Notes: generated by a model not told the origin, from the letters alone. A DNA stretch of 64,000 nucleotides from CAWHOW01 sp963831005 (GCA_963831005.1 CAWHOW010000004.1:7371-71370); one strand, 5' to 3'; counted from the stretch's first letter, positions 44,108 to 53,489 are shown. Numbers and translations: made by a program.

Positions 44108-45727
44108 ATGAGCCGGATAAACTTTTTCATAATTGTTTTCACCTTATTTTCTTCTGTCGCCATGTCGCAGGACGCTGTTAACTTTAACGACATCGACTTG
44201 CAAACTTATGGCTTTGCTTCTTTCAGCGAATGGGATTCGGTTATTCATTATGGTAAGCTTGGACTGGCTAACAATATTGATTATTTCTACCTGCGCTTGC
44301 GAATGGGCGAAGCTTATTATTACAAACAAAAGTATGCTGCTGCTATCAAGCATTTTGAAACAGCGTTGAAAAGCAATTCGGGCGATGCAAGCACACAGGA
44401 GTTTCTTTATTATAGTTATTTGTTTTCTGGAAGAGAAAGTGATGCACGAAATTTAGGATATAAAATGAGCGATGAAATAAAAAAAGATGTTCATTTAAAG
44501 AAGAACATTTCAATTAAAGATGTTTATTTCGAAACAGGTGTGGATAACAGTAATAATATTAGTCAGAACGGGAATATAAATATGGAAGGCAGTGAAAATC
44601 TTGGTGGAAATGCTGATTTAACAAATAACATCAGTTATGCACATTTTGGTTTAGATATTAATATTGGGAAATGGCTTACCATTTATCCGGGAGTGAGTTT
44701 TATTAATGATGAAAAACAAAGGATATTTGAATCGGATGCTTCAGTAACCGAAACTCAATTGAAAGCGGGAGGCAGAAGTGTTACTACAGATACTCAAACA
44801 GTTGTTCATCCGCCAAAAAACGGGCATCCGCCTTTTACTTCGCACGACACTATTTATAATATCCAGGAATTATTACAATCGGCGGATACCAACCTTAATA
44901 TTAAATATAATTACCGGAACAAATATAATCTTAAGCAAACTGAATTTTATCTGAAATGCAATGTGCACGTAGCAAAGGGACTTGACATAGTGCCTTTCTT
45001 TCATTTGCTGAGTATCAGATCAACTATTTATAATGTAAATGCCAACATCAGTAATCATTCTGTTAATGTGTTCATGTACGATTCAAACATAAGGCATACG
45101 CAGGTTCCGCTGCCCCCCTCTTCTGCAAAAGACACTATTGTTTATAAAGATACAAGCTTCCAGACTGCTGTTGACAGGTATCAGAGCCAGTCAGGCTTAA
45201 CCGAAAAAGACACTTCCTACTATAATTATTCTTTTGGATTATCCATCAATAAGAATTGGGGAAAGATTTCCACGGCAGTTTTCGGCTCATTTTCCAATCT
45301 GAATAATAAGAAACAGAAAGAAGGAGGACTTTCCATTACCTGGTATCCCGAAGGAAACCTGAATCTGTATTTCAGCAGCACCTTAACTGCCTTTGAGGAA
45401 GATACAGTTAAAAGAATTGTTTTCAATCAGGTTGCTGGGACAAAAATCAATAAGTACATCTGGTTAGAAGGCTTTGTTACACTTGGAAGTTTTAGTGATT
45501 TTACAGAGAATAATGGTTTTGTCGTTAACAATAATCCTGACCTTGTTAAATTCCGCTGCGGCATTACACCGATATTTGTTTTTAAACATTTTGACATTTC
45601 CCTTACTTACCAATTTATGGAAAAAGAAGGGACTTATTATACGGCAATGCCACAAAACACATATATTGCAAATACAATTAAATATAGAAATAATTTTATA
45701 ATAGGAGGTGTTAAATGGAAACTATGA
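44108..45727 (+). CDS. TPR plus outer membrane beta-barrel protein
   Basis: 539 residues. Signal peptide about 1-20 (INFFIIVFTLFSSVAMSQ). TPR-like helices about 38-120 (YYKQKYAAAIKHFETALKSNSGDASTQEFLYYSYLFSGRE). From about 130 on, amphipathic beta strands (YFETGVDNSNNI, TIYPGVSFINDE, KYNYRNKYNLKQTEFYLKC...) ending RNNFIIGGVKWKL. The arrangement TPR-then-barrel recalls polysaccharide exporters such as PgaA or BcsC, though no sequence match is claimed. Overlaps the next TPR gene by 13 nt. Confidence 0.75.
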   Translation: MSRINFFIIVFTLFSSVAMSQDAVNFNDIDLQTYGFASFSEWDSVIHYGKLGLANNIDYFYLRLRMGEAYYYKQKYAAAIKHFETALKSNSGDASTQEFLYYSYLFSGRESDARNLGYKMSDEIKKDVHLKKNISIKDVYFETGVDNSNNISQNGNINMEGSENLGGNADLTNNISYAHFGLDINIGKWLTIYPGVSFINDEKQRIFESDASVTETQLKAGGRSVTTDTQTVVHPPKNGHPPFTSHDTIYNIQELLQSADTNLNIKYNYRNKYNLKQTEFYLKCNVHVAKGLDIVPFFHLLSIRSTIYNVNANISNHSVNVFMYDSNIRHTQVPLPPSSAKDTIVYKDTSFQTAVDRYQSQSGLTEKDTSYYNYSFGLSINKNWGKISTAVFGSFSNLNNKKQKEGGLSITWYPEGNLNLYFSSTLTAFEEDTVKRIVFNQVAGTKINKYIWLEGFVTLGSFSDFTENNGFVVNNNPDLVKFRCGITPIFVFKHFDISLTYQFMEKEGTYYTAMPQNTYIANTIKYRNNFIIGGVKWKL

Positions 45728-46341
45728 TAACTAAAACCAGAATTGTAACTCTCTTTTTTTTACTGTATTCATTTTCTGCATTTACACAGGATCTGAACAA
45801 TATGAAAGATGCATTTACCAACAGTTATGCTTACGAAAAGAACAAAGATTATTCAAAAGCGATTGTGGAAATTCAAAAAGTTTATGACGAAAAATCATAC
45901 GAAACAACTATTCGAATGGGATGGCTTTATTACGAATCTGGTTCTTACACCACTTCAGCACAATATTATGAAAAAGCCATTGCCCTCATGCCTTATTCCA
46001 TAGAAGCAAGATTAGGTTATATACTTCCTGAAAAAGCTTTAGGCAATATGGATATGGTTAAAGCAGCCTATGATGCAATATTGAAAATTGACCCACAAAA
46101 CTCTTATGCAAATTATAATATCGGATTAATTTATTACAACAAAAAGGATTATCAGTCGGCTTATACATATCTTGAAAAGATTGCCAATATGTATCCTTTC
46201 GATTATGATATTACTATTCTTTATGCCTGGACTAATTTTCAGCTTGGCAAATTAAGAGAAGCTAAAGTGCTTTTTACAAAAACGTTACTTATAAAACCTG
46301 ATGACACTTCTGCAACACAGGGGTTGGCACTGATTAAATAA
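45715..46341 (+). CDS. Secreted TPR protein, copy 1
   Basis: 208 residues. N-terminal signal peptide (IVTLFFLLYSFSAFTQ), then about five TPR-like helix pairs (YSKAIVEIQKVYDEKSYETTIRMGWLYYESGSYTTSAQYYEKAIALMP; NSYANYNIGLIYYNKKDYQSAYTYLEKI). Paralogous along its length to the protein at 47670-48299 (shared YPFDYD and DDTSATQGLALIK versus KDASATEGLKSIK). Translationally coupled to the barrel gene. Periplasmic scaffold is the likely role. Confidence 0.82.
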   Translation: METMITKTRIVTLFFLLYSFSAFTQDLNNMKDAFTNSYAYEKNKDYSKAIVEIQKVYDEKSYETTIRMGWLYYESGSYTTSAQYYEKAIALMPYSIEARLGYILPEKALGNMDMVKAAYDAILKIDPQNSYANYNIGLIYYNKKDYQSAYTYLEKIANMYPFDYDITILYAWTNFQLGKLREAKVLFTKTLLIKPDDTSATQGLALIK

Positions 46342-46439
46342 ACTGTATTTCCCATTTGTTCAGGTTAAATGAAATATCAAAATATAATAATGCAAAAAGA
46401 ATAAATTATTACAATAAAAATTGGAAAGATGAAATTTTA

Positions 46440-46549
46440 TTTACCACATAGTATCATAGGAACATAGGCTTCACATAGTATTTGAAAAAGTATTATTGAT
46501 AATTCAACTATGTGGTTTTTCTATGTTTCTATTGTGTCTATGTGGTAAA
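46440..46549. repeat. Inverted repeat with CATAG/CTATG motifs
   Basis: TTTACCACATAG at 46440-46451 and CTATGTGGTAAA at 46538-46549 are perfect inverted ends. Between them CATAG recurs on the left arm and CTATG on the right (CATAGTATCATAGG..., CTATGTTTCTATTGTGTCTATG). Probably a MITE-like element in the gap between the first TPR gene and the acyltransferase gene. Confidence 0.75.
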
Positions 46550-46594
46550 GGAAACTTATTTAAACGGTAAATACAGCTTAAATATTTAAGTTTT

Positions 46595-47686
46595 GTGCAA
46601 ACTTCAATTTCGCATAATATAAAAAGGAACCAAACAGCAGACCTGTTGAAAGGGCTTGCGGTTATTTTCATGATTCAGGTTCATATTATGGAATTGTTTG
46701 CTAAGCAGGAAATTTATAATGGCATAGCAGGTAAGATTTCATTGTTCTTCGGCGGCCCTCCCTGCGCTCCTGTATTCATGGCTGTAATGGGCTACTTCCT
46801 TTTTTCTTCAACTAAGAAAACATCTTATTACCTAAAAAGAGGCTGCCTGTTATTTTTCGGAGGAATCTTACTGAATATTGGATTGAATTTTCATTTATTG
46901 TACAATATAGTTTTTTTAGGATATGCAGTAAACCCATGGACATATATTTTCGGTGTTGACATTCTTCCTCTCGCAGGAATGAGTGTCGCACTAGTTGGTT
47001 TGCTGAGACTTATTTTTAAGAAGAATCACATACTCTATTTCCTGCTTGCAATTTTAATTGTGGCAACTTATCAATATTTACCAATGGTTGGAAAAGGTTA
47101 TACTTTTCTTGCATTTATCAATGCTTTTTTCTGGGGAACTTATGAATGGTCCTATTTTTCATTGTTCCCATGGTTTGCATACATTTTAACCGGATATGCA
47201 TTTCGATTAATTTCAGATAAAATTAACTTGTCGGTAAAATTCAATTCAAATTACAGTATTGTATTTCTTGTTCCTATTATAATTTTCATTGCGCTAACCA
47301 TTTCTTATGCTGCCTCTATTGCTCATACTTTATTGGGGAAAGATGGATATTATAATCACAATATTATATTCTTTGGATGGGTAATTGTATTTATGCTTGG
47401 TTACCTTATGACAGCAGATATTATTGAAGTGTATGCAGGGAAATCATCACTGGTAAAATTTATTAAATGGATAGGCAAAAACGTGACAGTTTTTTATGTT
47501 TTTCAATGGCTGATCATAGGGAATTTTGCAACATCTATTTACAAAACAAAAGGGTATTATAGTCTGCTTGCATGGTTTGTAGATATTTTAATAGTAGTTT
47601 CTATTTTAACATTCGGATGGGACAAATTAAAATCAATAATCATAAATAAAAAATTAAACGGAGGTCAACATGAGAACACTCATTAA
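46595..47686 (+). CDS. Membrane acyltransferase-like protein (HGSNAT/DUF1624 or acyltransferase-3 type)
   Basis: 363 residues from a GTG at 46595; no ATG fits near the conserved start. About ten membrane segments. Opening RNQTADLLKGLAVIFMIQVHIMELF is the typical first helix of acyltransferase-3/HGSNAT proteins (R-x-x-x-x-D-xx-KGxA...H). Later segments: GPPCAPVFMAVMGYFLF, GKNVTVFYVFQW. These enzymes move acetyl groups across the membrane to sugars. It overlaps the next TPR gene by 17 nt, so the two are coupled. With the TPR/barrel protein it suggests a cell-surface glycan modification or export locus. Confidence 0.75.
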   Translation: MQTSISHNIKRNQTADLLKGLAVIFMIQVHIMELFAKQEIYNGIAGKISLFFGGPPCAPVFMAVMGYFLFSSTKKTSYYLKRGCLLFFGGILLNIGLNFHLLYNIVFLGYAVNPWTYIFGVDILPLAGMSVALVGLLRLIFKKNHILYFLLAILIVATYQYLPMVGKGYTFLAFINAFFWGTYEWSYFSLFPWFAYILTGYAFRLISDKINLSVKFNSNYSIVFLVPIIIFIALTISYAASIAHTLLGKDGYYNHNIIFFGWVIVFMLGYLMTADIIEVYAGKSSLVKFIKWIGKNVTVFYVFQWLIIGNFATSIYKTKGYYSLLAWFVDILIVVSILTFGWDKLKSIIINKKLNGGQHENTH

Positions 47687-48299
47687 ATTAGTTTGCATTT
47701 CATCTATAATGATAATGCCGGTATTAAAATGTTTTTCGCAGGGTTCTTCAGACGAAGCTGTAAAAGCTGCTTTCGAAAATAGTTATATTTCTGAGAAAGG
47801 CGGGCAATACTTGAAGGCTATCAATACTCTTAAAGCGGTGTATGATGATAAATCGTACGAACTGAATTTGCGGATAGGTTATTTATATTATGAAAATGCT
47901 GCATACAGGGATGCTGAGCATTATTACAAAAAAGCTATAGAACTTAAACCCAATTCTATTGAAGCAAAATTAGGGCTTGTACTTCCATTGGCAGCGCTCG
48001 CAAGCTGGGATACAGTGAGGCTGCAATATGAAGCTATCTTAAAATTAGACCCGAATAATTCTACTGCCAATTACAGGCTCGGGCTTATTTATTATTATAA
48101 GAATGATTATAAAACAGCGCTTCCTTATTTTGAAAAAGTAAATGAACTGTATCCTTTTGATTACGACAACAATCTTATGTATGCCTGGACAAATCTGAAA
48201 CTTGGTAATAAAACCCTTGCAAAGAATTTGTTCAATTCAACACTGATGAATCATCCGAAAGATGCTTCGGCTACTGAAGGGCTGAAGTCTATTAAATAG
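47670..48299 (+). CDS. Secreted TPR protein, copy 2
   Basis: 209 residues. Signal peptide about 1-24 (LVCISSIMIMPVLKCFSQ), then the same TPR array as the protein at 45715-46341 (QYLKAINTLKAVYDDKSYELNLRIGYLYYENAAYRDAEHYYKKAIELKPNSIEAKLGLVLPLAAL; YPFDYDNNLMYAWTNLKLGN). The duplicate has been separated from copy 1 by the acyltransferase gene. Followed by a terminator. Confidence 0.82.
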   Translation: MRTLIKLVCISSIMIMPVLKCFSQGSSDEAVKAAFENSYISEKGGQYLKAINTLKAVYDDKSYELNLRIGYLYYENAAYRDAEHYYKKAIELKPNSIEAKLGLVLPLAALASWDTVRLQYEAILKLDPNNSTANYRLGLIYYYKNDYKTALPYFEKVNELYPFDYDNNLMYAWTNLKLGNKTLAKNLFNSTLMNHPKDASATEGLKSIK

Positions 48300-48320
48300 A
48301 AGGAATACATTATTCAAAAC

Positions 48321-48358
48321 AAAAACAGGGGTTGACTGCAAAACACCCCTGTTTTTTT
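48321..48358 (+). terminator. Terminator of the TPR/acyltransferase operon
   Basis: AACAGGGGT...ACCCCTGTT stem with a T7 run. Confidence 0.85.
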
Positions 48359-48388
48359 ATATGGCTATGATAAAGAATAAAACTATTC

Positions 48389-48985
48389 CTATACTTCATC
48401 TTTAGTTACACTTTCCTTATTTCTTTTCTTCAAATGTAGTGCGCCAGGAAGTATTACATTTATTAACTTCTTTCCCCACAAGCCAAGCTGAACGGCAGCT
48501 GCAAGGCATAATATACTTAATACTATTGTGAATGTCCCATAATGCTCATAAGGAGCTACATTAAAAAGTACAATTGATAGGGATAAAATTATCAGGCTGA
48601 AAATTATTTTAACTCTCAGTAAGGGAGGGCTAAGACTTTTAAAGCGTGTTATCCCGTCTATTGTTCCGGTTATCATTGCAAGAACAAGAGTAAATGGAAA
48701 AACATATACTGAAAATATTAATACACTTCCCAATATTTCAGGCTGAAAGTGTTTGAAGAGATTTGTAAAAACGGCCAGAAAAGGAATTACGATTACAATC
48801 GATTGAGACAAATGTATAGCGATAGGATGAAGGTCGAATTTAAGCAAAAAAAGCCTGTTAAGGGAAACTCTTTCCCTGTATGGTTCAAATGCTTTTCTTG
48901 GCATTCCGCAGGCAGGACAAACATCTCCCAGTTTATCGGCTTCCATTACATATCCGCAAGGACGACATCGAACAAGTTCTTTCAT
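48389..48985 (-). CDS. Rubredoxin-like domain fused to a DUF2231-like membrane domain
   Basis: 198 residues. Residues 1-35 are a rubredoxin-type metal knuckle pair: RCRPCGYVMEADKLGDVCPACGMPRKAFEPY (CxxC twice). Residues about 52-180 have four membrane helices starting FDLHPIAIHLSQS, the HPxxxHL pattern of the DUF2231 family. Suggests an iron-binding redox domain anchored to a membrane electron-transfer module. Own promoter (49013-49020). Partner unknown. Confidence 0.8.
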   Translation of the reverse strand: MKELVRCRPCGYVMEADKLGDVCPACGMPRKAFEPYRERVSLNRLFLLKFDLHPIAIHLSQSIVIVIPFLAVFTNLFKHFQPEILGSVLIFSVYVFPFTLVLAMITGTIDGITRFKSLSPPLLRVKIIFSLIILSLSIVLFNVAPYEHYGTFTIVLSILCLAAAVQLGLWGKKLINVILPGALHLKKRNKESVTKDEV

Positions 48986-49012
48986 GATTATAAATTTGCA
49001 TTAATTAGGTCT

Positions 49013-49020
49013 CAAATTTA
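49013..49020 (-). promoter_or_regulatory. -7 box (TAAATTTG) for the rubredoxin-like gene
   Basis: Minus-strand TAAATTTG, 28 bp upstream of the start at 48985. Confidence 0.5.
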
Positions 49021-49041
49021 TACAATCAATTTAAACCAGCA

Positions 49042-49075
49042 ATAAAAAATCCCCGGAAGTAAAACCACCGGGGAT
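49042..49075 (-). terminator. Terminator of the collagen-like/T9SS operon
   Basis: ATCCCCGG...CCGGGGAT 8-bp stem; on the minus strand it is followed by a T-rich run. Confidence 0.85.
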
Positions 49076-49106
49076 GATGAAAACAAATAAGAAAATTATT
49101 TTCAAA

Positions 49107-50819
49107 TTATTTTGTACGAGCTTTTAATTCATCAATTTGTTTTTGCAATTCTTCATTTTTTGTATTTAATTCCTGAACAGCTTTAATAAGAACAGGAATA
49201 ATATCCGAATAGTAAACTCCATAACGATAATCAGAAGTAACTTCTTTGGAAGTTGTCGCAGGTCCATGAGTAATGAACTCTTTCTTCACAACTTCTCCTA
49301 ATACCGGTTCTACTTCCTGAGCTATAAGACCCAACTTGGTTCCATAAGCAGGATTATTCTTCCAGGTAAAACTTACAGGACGCAGTTTCATTATTTCTGA
49401 TAGTCCGTAAGAAATATCTTTAATATTTTCCTTTTCACGTTCATCAGATGTTGTAATAACTCCATTTGCTGCATAAACAGTAGAAAATCTGTAAGAAGAA
49501 GTACCTATCGTTGAACCATCATTATCATTCAGTGGAACCGTATTCCCACCAATTATTGCTGCATATCCATTACAACCAAAATAACCACCTACACTATTTA
49601 CAGCATCATAACCTTCAACTCCAAAATTCGCACCACCTAATTGTGCCCAGTTAGTTGTTCCATTAACTACATGCAACATAGAAGCAGGAGCTGTAGTTCC
49701 TATTCCTACATATCCGGTACCAGTTTTTAATTGCATGAGTATCTGTGTATCATTGTTTGAACCAAAAGTAATATCATTGTTTCCATAAGTAAATAAAGAC
49801 AAAGAAGTATTAAATGGTTCCCAACCTAATAGTCCCATAGCAGTTCCTCCGCTACTAAAAGATATTCTCGATTCACCTGCAGCACTTGAATTAAAATCAG
49901 CATCGTTAAAACTAGGAGAAACAACCTGTAGAGTTGAGTTAGGTGTTGTAGTTCCAATTCCAAAATACCCGGTACTTCCATCAATTGTCGCCATTGTGCT
50001 AGTAGCAACAGAGAAACTATTTGCAATCTTAAATTTATTTCCATCAGCCTGATCTATACCCATTGACCAAGAAGTTCCCGGATCATCAAATCCCAGTGTA
50101 GCATCTCCTGCACCATCTTCTTCTATCCATGCTTCACTATTAACATTAGCATCATTTCTGTCAACTTCAAACACGGCTACAGGGGAGGTAGTACCAATAC
50201 CAACGTCAGTTCCATTATCATATATTATTGAATTACCAACTGCAGAAGCGGTTGTAAATTTAGATACGTAATCAATTGTTCCACTAACAGTACCTGAACC
50301 CGGAGCACCTGTTGCACCTGTAGGTCCCATATCTCCTGTAGGTCCCATATCACCTGTTGGACCCATTGGTCCTGTTGGGCCGGTTGCACCTGTTATTCCA
50401 CTTGTCCCTGCATTATTTGCATACATAGCATAAGGTACTGATAATAATTGTGAAGCACCCATAGATGCATAACTTGTACCTCCTGTGGGATCCAGCAATA
50501 CTTCTAACCAATAGTCGCCGGAACTCCAAACGATAGTATTAAAAGAACCTGATACTGTAGTTCCCTGACCTATTGCCACGGTAAACAAGCCGAACTGGTT
50601 TGTTGAAGGGGCAAAAGTTTCAGAATATACAACCGTTCCCGAAGAAGAAGACTGGTGAATGTTAATTTTAACTCCAACCGGGTGAGAGGCAATAAGAACT
50701 CCTGAACCATTCCTTGCAACTGCCTGATAATTGAATCCTTCAGGTGACTGTGCGCTAAGCTGGCCTACAAATAATAGTACAAGCATTACGCTCAATAAAG
50801 TGATAATCGATTTTTTCAT
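49107..50819 (-). CDS. Secreted collagen-like protein with S74 tail-fibre chaperone domain
   Basis: 570 residues. Signal peptide about 1-23. Beta domain to about 135, then a Gly-x-y run (GATGPTGPMGPTGDMGPTGD...GAPGSG, about 142-176) as in collagen-like triple helices. Middle region has repeated short blocks (DVGIGTTSPVAVFEV, YFGIGTTTPNSTLQV, YVGIGTTAPASMLHV). C-terminus about 455-570 is an S74 intramolecular chaperone (TSDEREKENIKDISYGLSEIMKLRPVSFTWK...LGLIAQEVEPVLGE...YSDIIPVLIKAVQEL) with a final coiled coil. The S74 domain drives trimerisation. 20 bp after the T9SS gene; likely one operon. Confidence 0.88.
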   Translation of the reverse strand: MKKSIITLLSVMLVLLFVGQLSAQSPEGFNYQAVARNGSGVLIASHPVGVKINIHQSSSSGTVVYSETFAPSTNQFGLFTVAIGQGTTVSGSFNTIVWSSGDYWLEVLLDPTGGTSYASMGASQLLSVPYAMYANNAGTSGITGATGPTGPMGPTGDMGPTGDMGPTGATGAPGSGTVSGTIDYVSKFTTASAVGNSIIYDNGTDVGIGTTSPVAVFEVDRNDANVNSEAWIEEDGAGDATLGFDDPGTSWSMGIDQADGNKFKIANSFSVATSTMATIDGSTGYFGIGTTTPNSTLQVVSPSFNDADFNSSAAGESRISFSSGGTAMGLLGWEPFNTSLSLFTYGNNDITFGSNNDTQILMQLKTGTGYVGIGTTAPASMLHVVNGTTNWAQLGGANFGVEGYDAVNSVGGYFGCNGYAAIIGGNTVPLNDNDGSTIGTSSYRFSTVYAANGVITTSDEREKENIKDISYGLSEIMKLRPVSFTWKNNPAYGTKLGLIAQEVEPVLGEVVKKEFITHGPATTSKEVTSDYRYGVYYSDIIPVLIKAVQELNTKNEELQKQIDELKARTK

Positions 50820-50839
50820 TGTTTATTTTTTTAAGTTTA

Positions 50840-51358
50840 TTAATATACTAAATTTATTTTGTGATAACTCAAACTCTTTTCTCCTTTTTCATTTGTTGTT
50901 GAAAGTTCCAGGATGTACATTCCCTGGCTATATGTGCTGAAGTCGAAATTAATCGTATTTAGTCCTGCTGATGGTGTTACTTGTTCATCAAGCACTACCT
51001 GTCCTGCAAGGTTGAATACCCGGATATTTGATTCTGAATTGCCATTACTGGTAAAACTTAAAATAAAATTTCCATTTGTTGGATTAGGATAGATCAGTAT
51101 ACCATCCGAAACAGCCGGTGTTTCAACTATTCCGGTAGTCATATCTTCCGGTTGCTGAAATCCCTGTGTAAGGATATTACCTGCAGTAGTAAACGTTTGC
51201 ACCATGGTCATTTCCGCTACGGTTGTTGAAAGCATGGCACTGCCTGATGTGTAAAATCCCCCCGAAGAAGATATTACTGTCGGCGATAGTGTTTGCGATC
51301 TGGCAGTAAACCCGCAAATCCCCAACACTACAATCAAAATGAACATTCTGTTTTTCAT
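50840..51358 (-). CDS. Small secreted protein with T9SS sorting domain
   Basis: 172 residues. Signal peptide MKNRMFILIVVLGICGFTARSQ. Short mature region (SGSAMLSTTVAEMTMVQTFTTAGNILTQGFQQP, the 'QGFQQP' motif often seen just before such domains), then a type A sorting domain about 85-172 (ILIYPNPTNGNFILSF...RVFNLAGQVVLDEQV...YSQGMYILELST). First gene of an operon with the collagen-like protein; the pair may form a surface structure. Confidence 0.88.
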   Translation of the reverse strand: MKNRMFILIVVLGICGFTARSQTLSPTVISSSGGFYTSGSAMLSTTVAEMTMVQTFTTAGNILTQGFQQPEDMTTGIVETPAVSDGILIYPNPTNGNFILSFTSNGNSESNIRVFNLAGQVVLDEQVTPSAGLNTINFDFSTYSQGMYILELSTTNEKGEKSLSYHKINLVY

Positions 51359-51401
51359 AAATACATGATTAATTATTATTTTTTTGTTTCCAAATTATTT
51401 G

Positions 51402-51409
51402 CAAAGATA
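51402..51409 (-). promoter_or_regulatory. -7 box (TATCTTTG) for the T9SS/collagen-like operon
   Basis: Minus-strand TATCTTTG, 44 bp before the start at 51358. Confidence 0.55.
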
Positions 51410-51569
51410 TAATTATACTTTTATTATCCTATTTTTATTATAGGATATATAGTTTTGTAATATCTTGTTATTATTAATGATACGACAAATAATTATATGC
51501 AAAACTATATGTATTTAAAGAAATAAGGATTAAGAAGATATTAAGCTTGGATTAAAATATGGTTAACTA

Positions 51570-52715
51570 TTAAATTAAAGATAACAGGAAACCACCCAAA
51601 GAACCTCCTAAAACAACCAATGCCGTATTTATTTTTCTAAAACCAAATGTTAATACCAAGCTTACAGCGGCAATAATAATTGAACGCCAGTCGGTAATTG
51701 CATCTTTTCCCAGTTGATAACATACAGCTATGATAATAGCGATAGAAGCAATATTAACTGCATCTAGAAATGCGGAGAAAAGTTGTGAGTTTCTCATTTT
51801 TTTAACCAGAGGATTAAACAAGGCTACAAATACAAATGAAGGTAAAAAAATACCTATAGTGGAAACTGCAGCACCTGTCAATCCGTTTATCTGGTAACCG
51901 ATAAATGTTACAGCAGAAAAAACAGGTCCCGGTGTGAACTGCCCTACAGCTATAGCATCTATCAGTTGTTGCTTCGACAAAAGACCCTGGTGTATTAATT
52001 CAGCATCAAGGAATGCAAACAATACATAACCGCTGCCATAAAGAATAGCGCCTATTTTCAGAAACGACAAAAATAATTTCAGGTTAAGAGCAGATATAAA
52101 TGTTGAATTTGAAATTTGCAGGAACATAAAAGGGAAAATACTTTTTAATGAACGTACCTTATTATTTCTTATAGCAGCTAAAGCCATTACAATAAATCCT
52201 GACCCAAACATTACGTAAATAACATTAAATCCTATCAAAGAAAGAACAAGGGAAATAAGACCAATAATACCCAGCTCAATTGTCTTTAGTGATCTTTTTG
52301 CAAGAGGATAAATAGCAGCAAGTATAATAGCAATAATAGCAGGTTTAATTCCGTAAATAAACGGTTGCAATCGGGGTATTTGCCCGTATTGTTTATAAAG
52401 CCATGCAAAACAAAGCGTAATGATAACAGCCGGAAGTATAAAACAAACTCCTGCAACGATCAACCCTTTCCGTCCTGCTTTTTTGCGCCCGATATGAATG
52501 GCCATTTCAGTACTGTTAGGGCCAGGTATCAGGTTAGTGGCGCCCATCAGATCAAGGAAATGCTGCTCACTTAACCACTGGCGCTTTTTCACCATTTCAT
52601 TTTCCATCATGGCAATATGTGCAGCAGGACCACCAAAAGAAACCGTACCCATCTTCAGAAATAAAAGAGCTATTTCTTTCAGTAACTTATTTTCCCGTTT
52701 ATTATCTGATTTCAT
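51570..52715 (-). CDS. chrA: Chromate efflux transporter ChrA, two-domain form
   Basis: 381 residues with two tandem CHR domains. First: LFLKMGTVSFGGPAAHIAMMENEMVKKRQWLSEQHFLDLMGATNLIPGPNSTEMAIHIGRKKAG. Second: FLKIGAILYGSGYVLFAFLDAELIHQGLLSKQQLIDAIAVGQFTPGPVFSAVTFIGYQINGLTGA. The GGP and PGP motifs are diagnostic. Membrane exporter of chromate or a related oxyanion. Third gene of an operon after DoxX and an outer membrane protein. Confidence 0.92.
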   Translation of the reverse strand: MKSDNKRENKLLKEIALLFLKMGTVSFGGPAAHIAMMENEMVKKRQWLSEQHFLDLMGATNLIPGPNSTEMAIHIGRKKAGRKGLIVAGVCFILPAVIITLCFAWLYKQYGQIPRLQPFIYGIKPAIIAIILAAIYPLAKRSLKTIELGIIGLISLVLSLIGFNVIYVMFGSGFIVMALAAIRNNKVRSLKSIFPFMFLQISNSTFISALNLKLFLSFLKIGAILYGSGYVLFAFLDAELIHQGLLSKQQLIDAIAVGQFTPGPVFSAVTFIGYQINGLTGAAVSTIGIFLPSFVFVALFNPLVKKMRNSQLFSAFLDAVNIASIAIIIAVCYQLGKDAITDWRSIIIAAVSLVLTFGFRKINTALVVLGGSLGGFLLSLI

Positions 52716-52739
52716 TATGCTTCTTTATTCCAGTGTATA

Positions 52740-53489
52740 TTAAACTGTCCATAATAGTCCTGCATAGGTGCTTATGAAACTTTCATTTATTATGCTATGA
52801 CCAACAGAAAAAAGAATATGAAACTTTTTCGTTGCATTGATAATCCCACCTGCATTGAATGCTGTTACCGCTTTGTTACCAATAGCATCGGCAGAATGAA
52901 AATATAGTTCTTCACCCAGGGTAACCACATCTGAAATATCATATTGAATTTCCCATCCTGCAAATATCCAGTTCTTATTGTTTGTACCCGGATTTACCCA
53001 GTAACCGCCTCCGCCATAAGTGGTAAGCTTTCCCCATGTTTTTTGCAACCACAGAGGAATAAAGATCTGTGTCCAGTTATTACCAAAATTGTTATTTCTT
53101 ATCGTAGGTATTTCAATAATTGGAAAGGTTCCTAGCTGTGGCGATGATTTTGTTTCCTGTATAAAACGATATTTAACGCCGAATTCCGTGTAGGAATAGC
53201 CAACATTTATGTTATCATTTTTTTTGGTATAAATATAATTCATGGGCAAAATCAGGTGAACCTGAACATTCGGTACAAGACCATAATTTATTTCAATATG
53301 AGGCGAGGTTCCTTCCCATGCACCTTGTTGAAACATGTCCATTGTTGAAATATAATACTCCCAATGTTTAAAATCAACAGGCTCGGGATCGTCAGTAATA
53401 AAAGGAGGACCTGCATAAGCCTGCTTAACCAGAAACAAAAGCATAAAGCCGATGAAAATCATATTTCTGATCCCGGGTATTTGCATCAT
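52740..53489 (-). CDS. Outer membrane protein of the phenol/MetA-pathway transporter type
   Basis: 249 residues. Signal peptide about 8-26 (IFIGFMLLFLVKQAYA). GPPFITDDPEPVDFKHWEYYIST near the N-terminus is typical of putative outer membrane beta-barrels found next to chrA; later strands (WGKLTTYGGGGYWVNPG, WIFAGWEIQYDIS) end AGLLWTV. Start abuts the stop of doxX; 24 bp before chrA. Possibly the outer membrane partner of the exporter. Confidence 0.78.
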   Translation of the reverse strand: MMQIPGIRNMIFIGFMLLFLVKQAYAGPPFITDDPEPVDFKHWEYYISTMDMFQQGAWEGTSPHIEINYGLVPNVQVHLILPMNYIYTKKNDNINVGYSYTEFGVKYRFIQETKSSPQLGTFPIIEIPTIRNNNFGNNWTQIFIPLWLQKTWGKLTTYGGGGYWVNPGTNNKNWIFAGWEIQYDISDVVTLGEELYFHSADAIGNKAVTAFNAGGIINATKKFHILFSVGHSIINESFISTYAGLLWTV

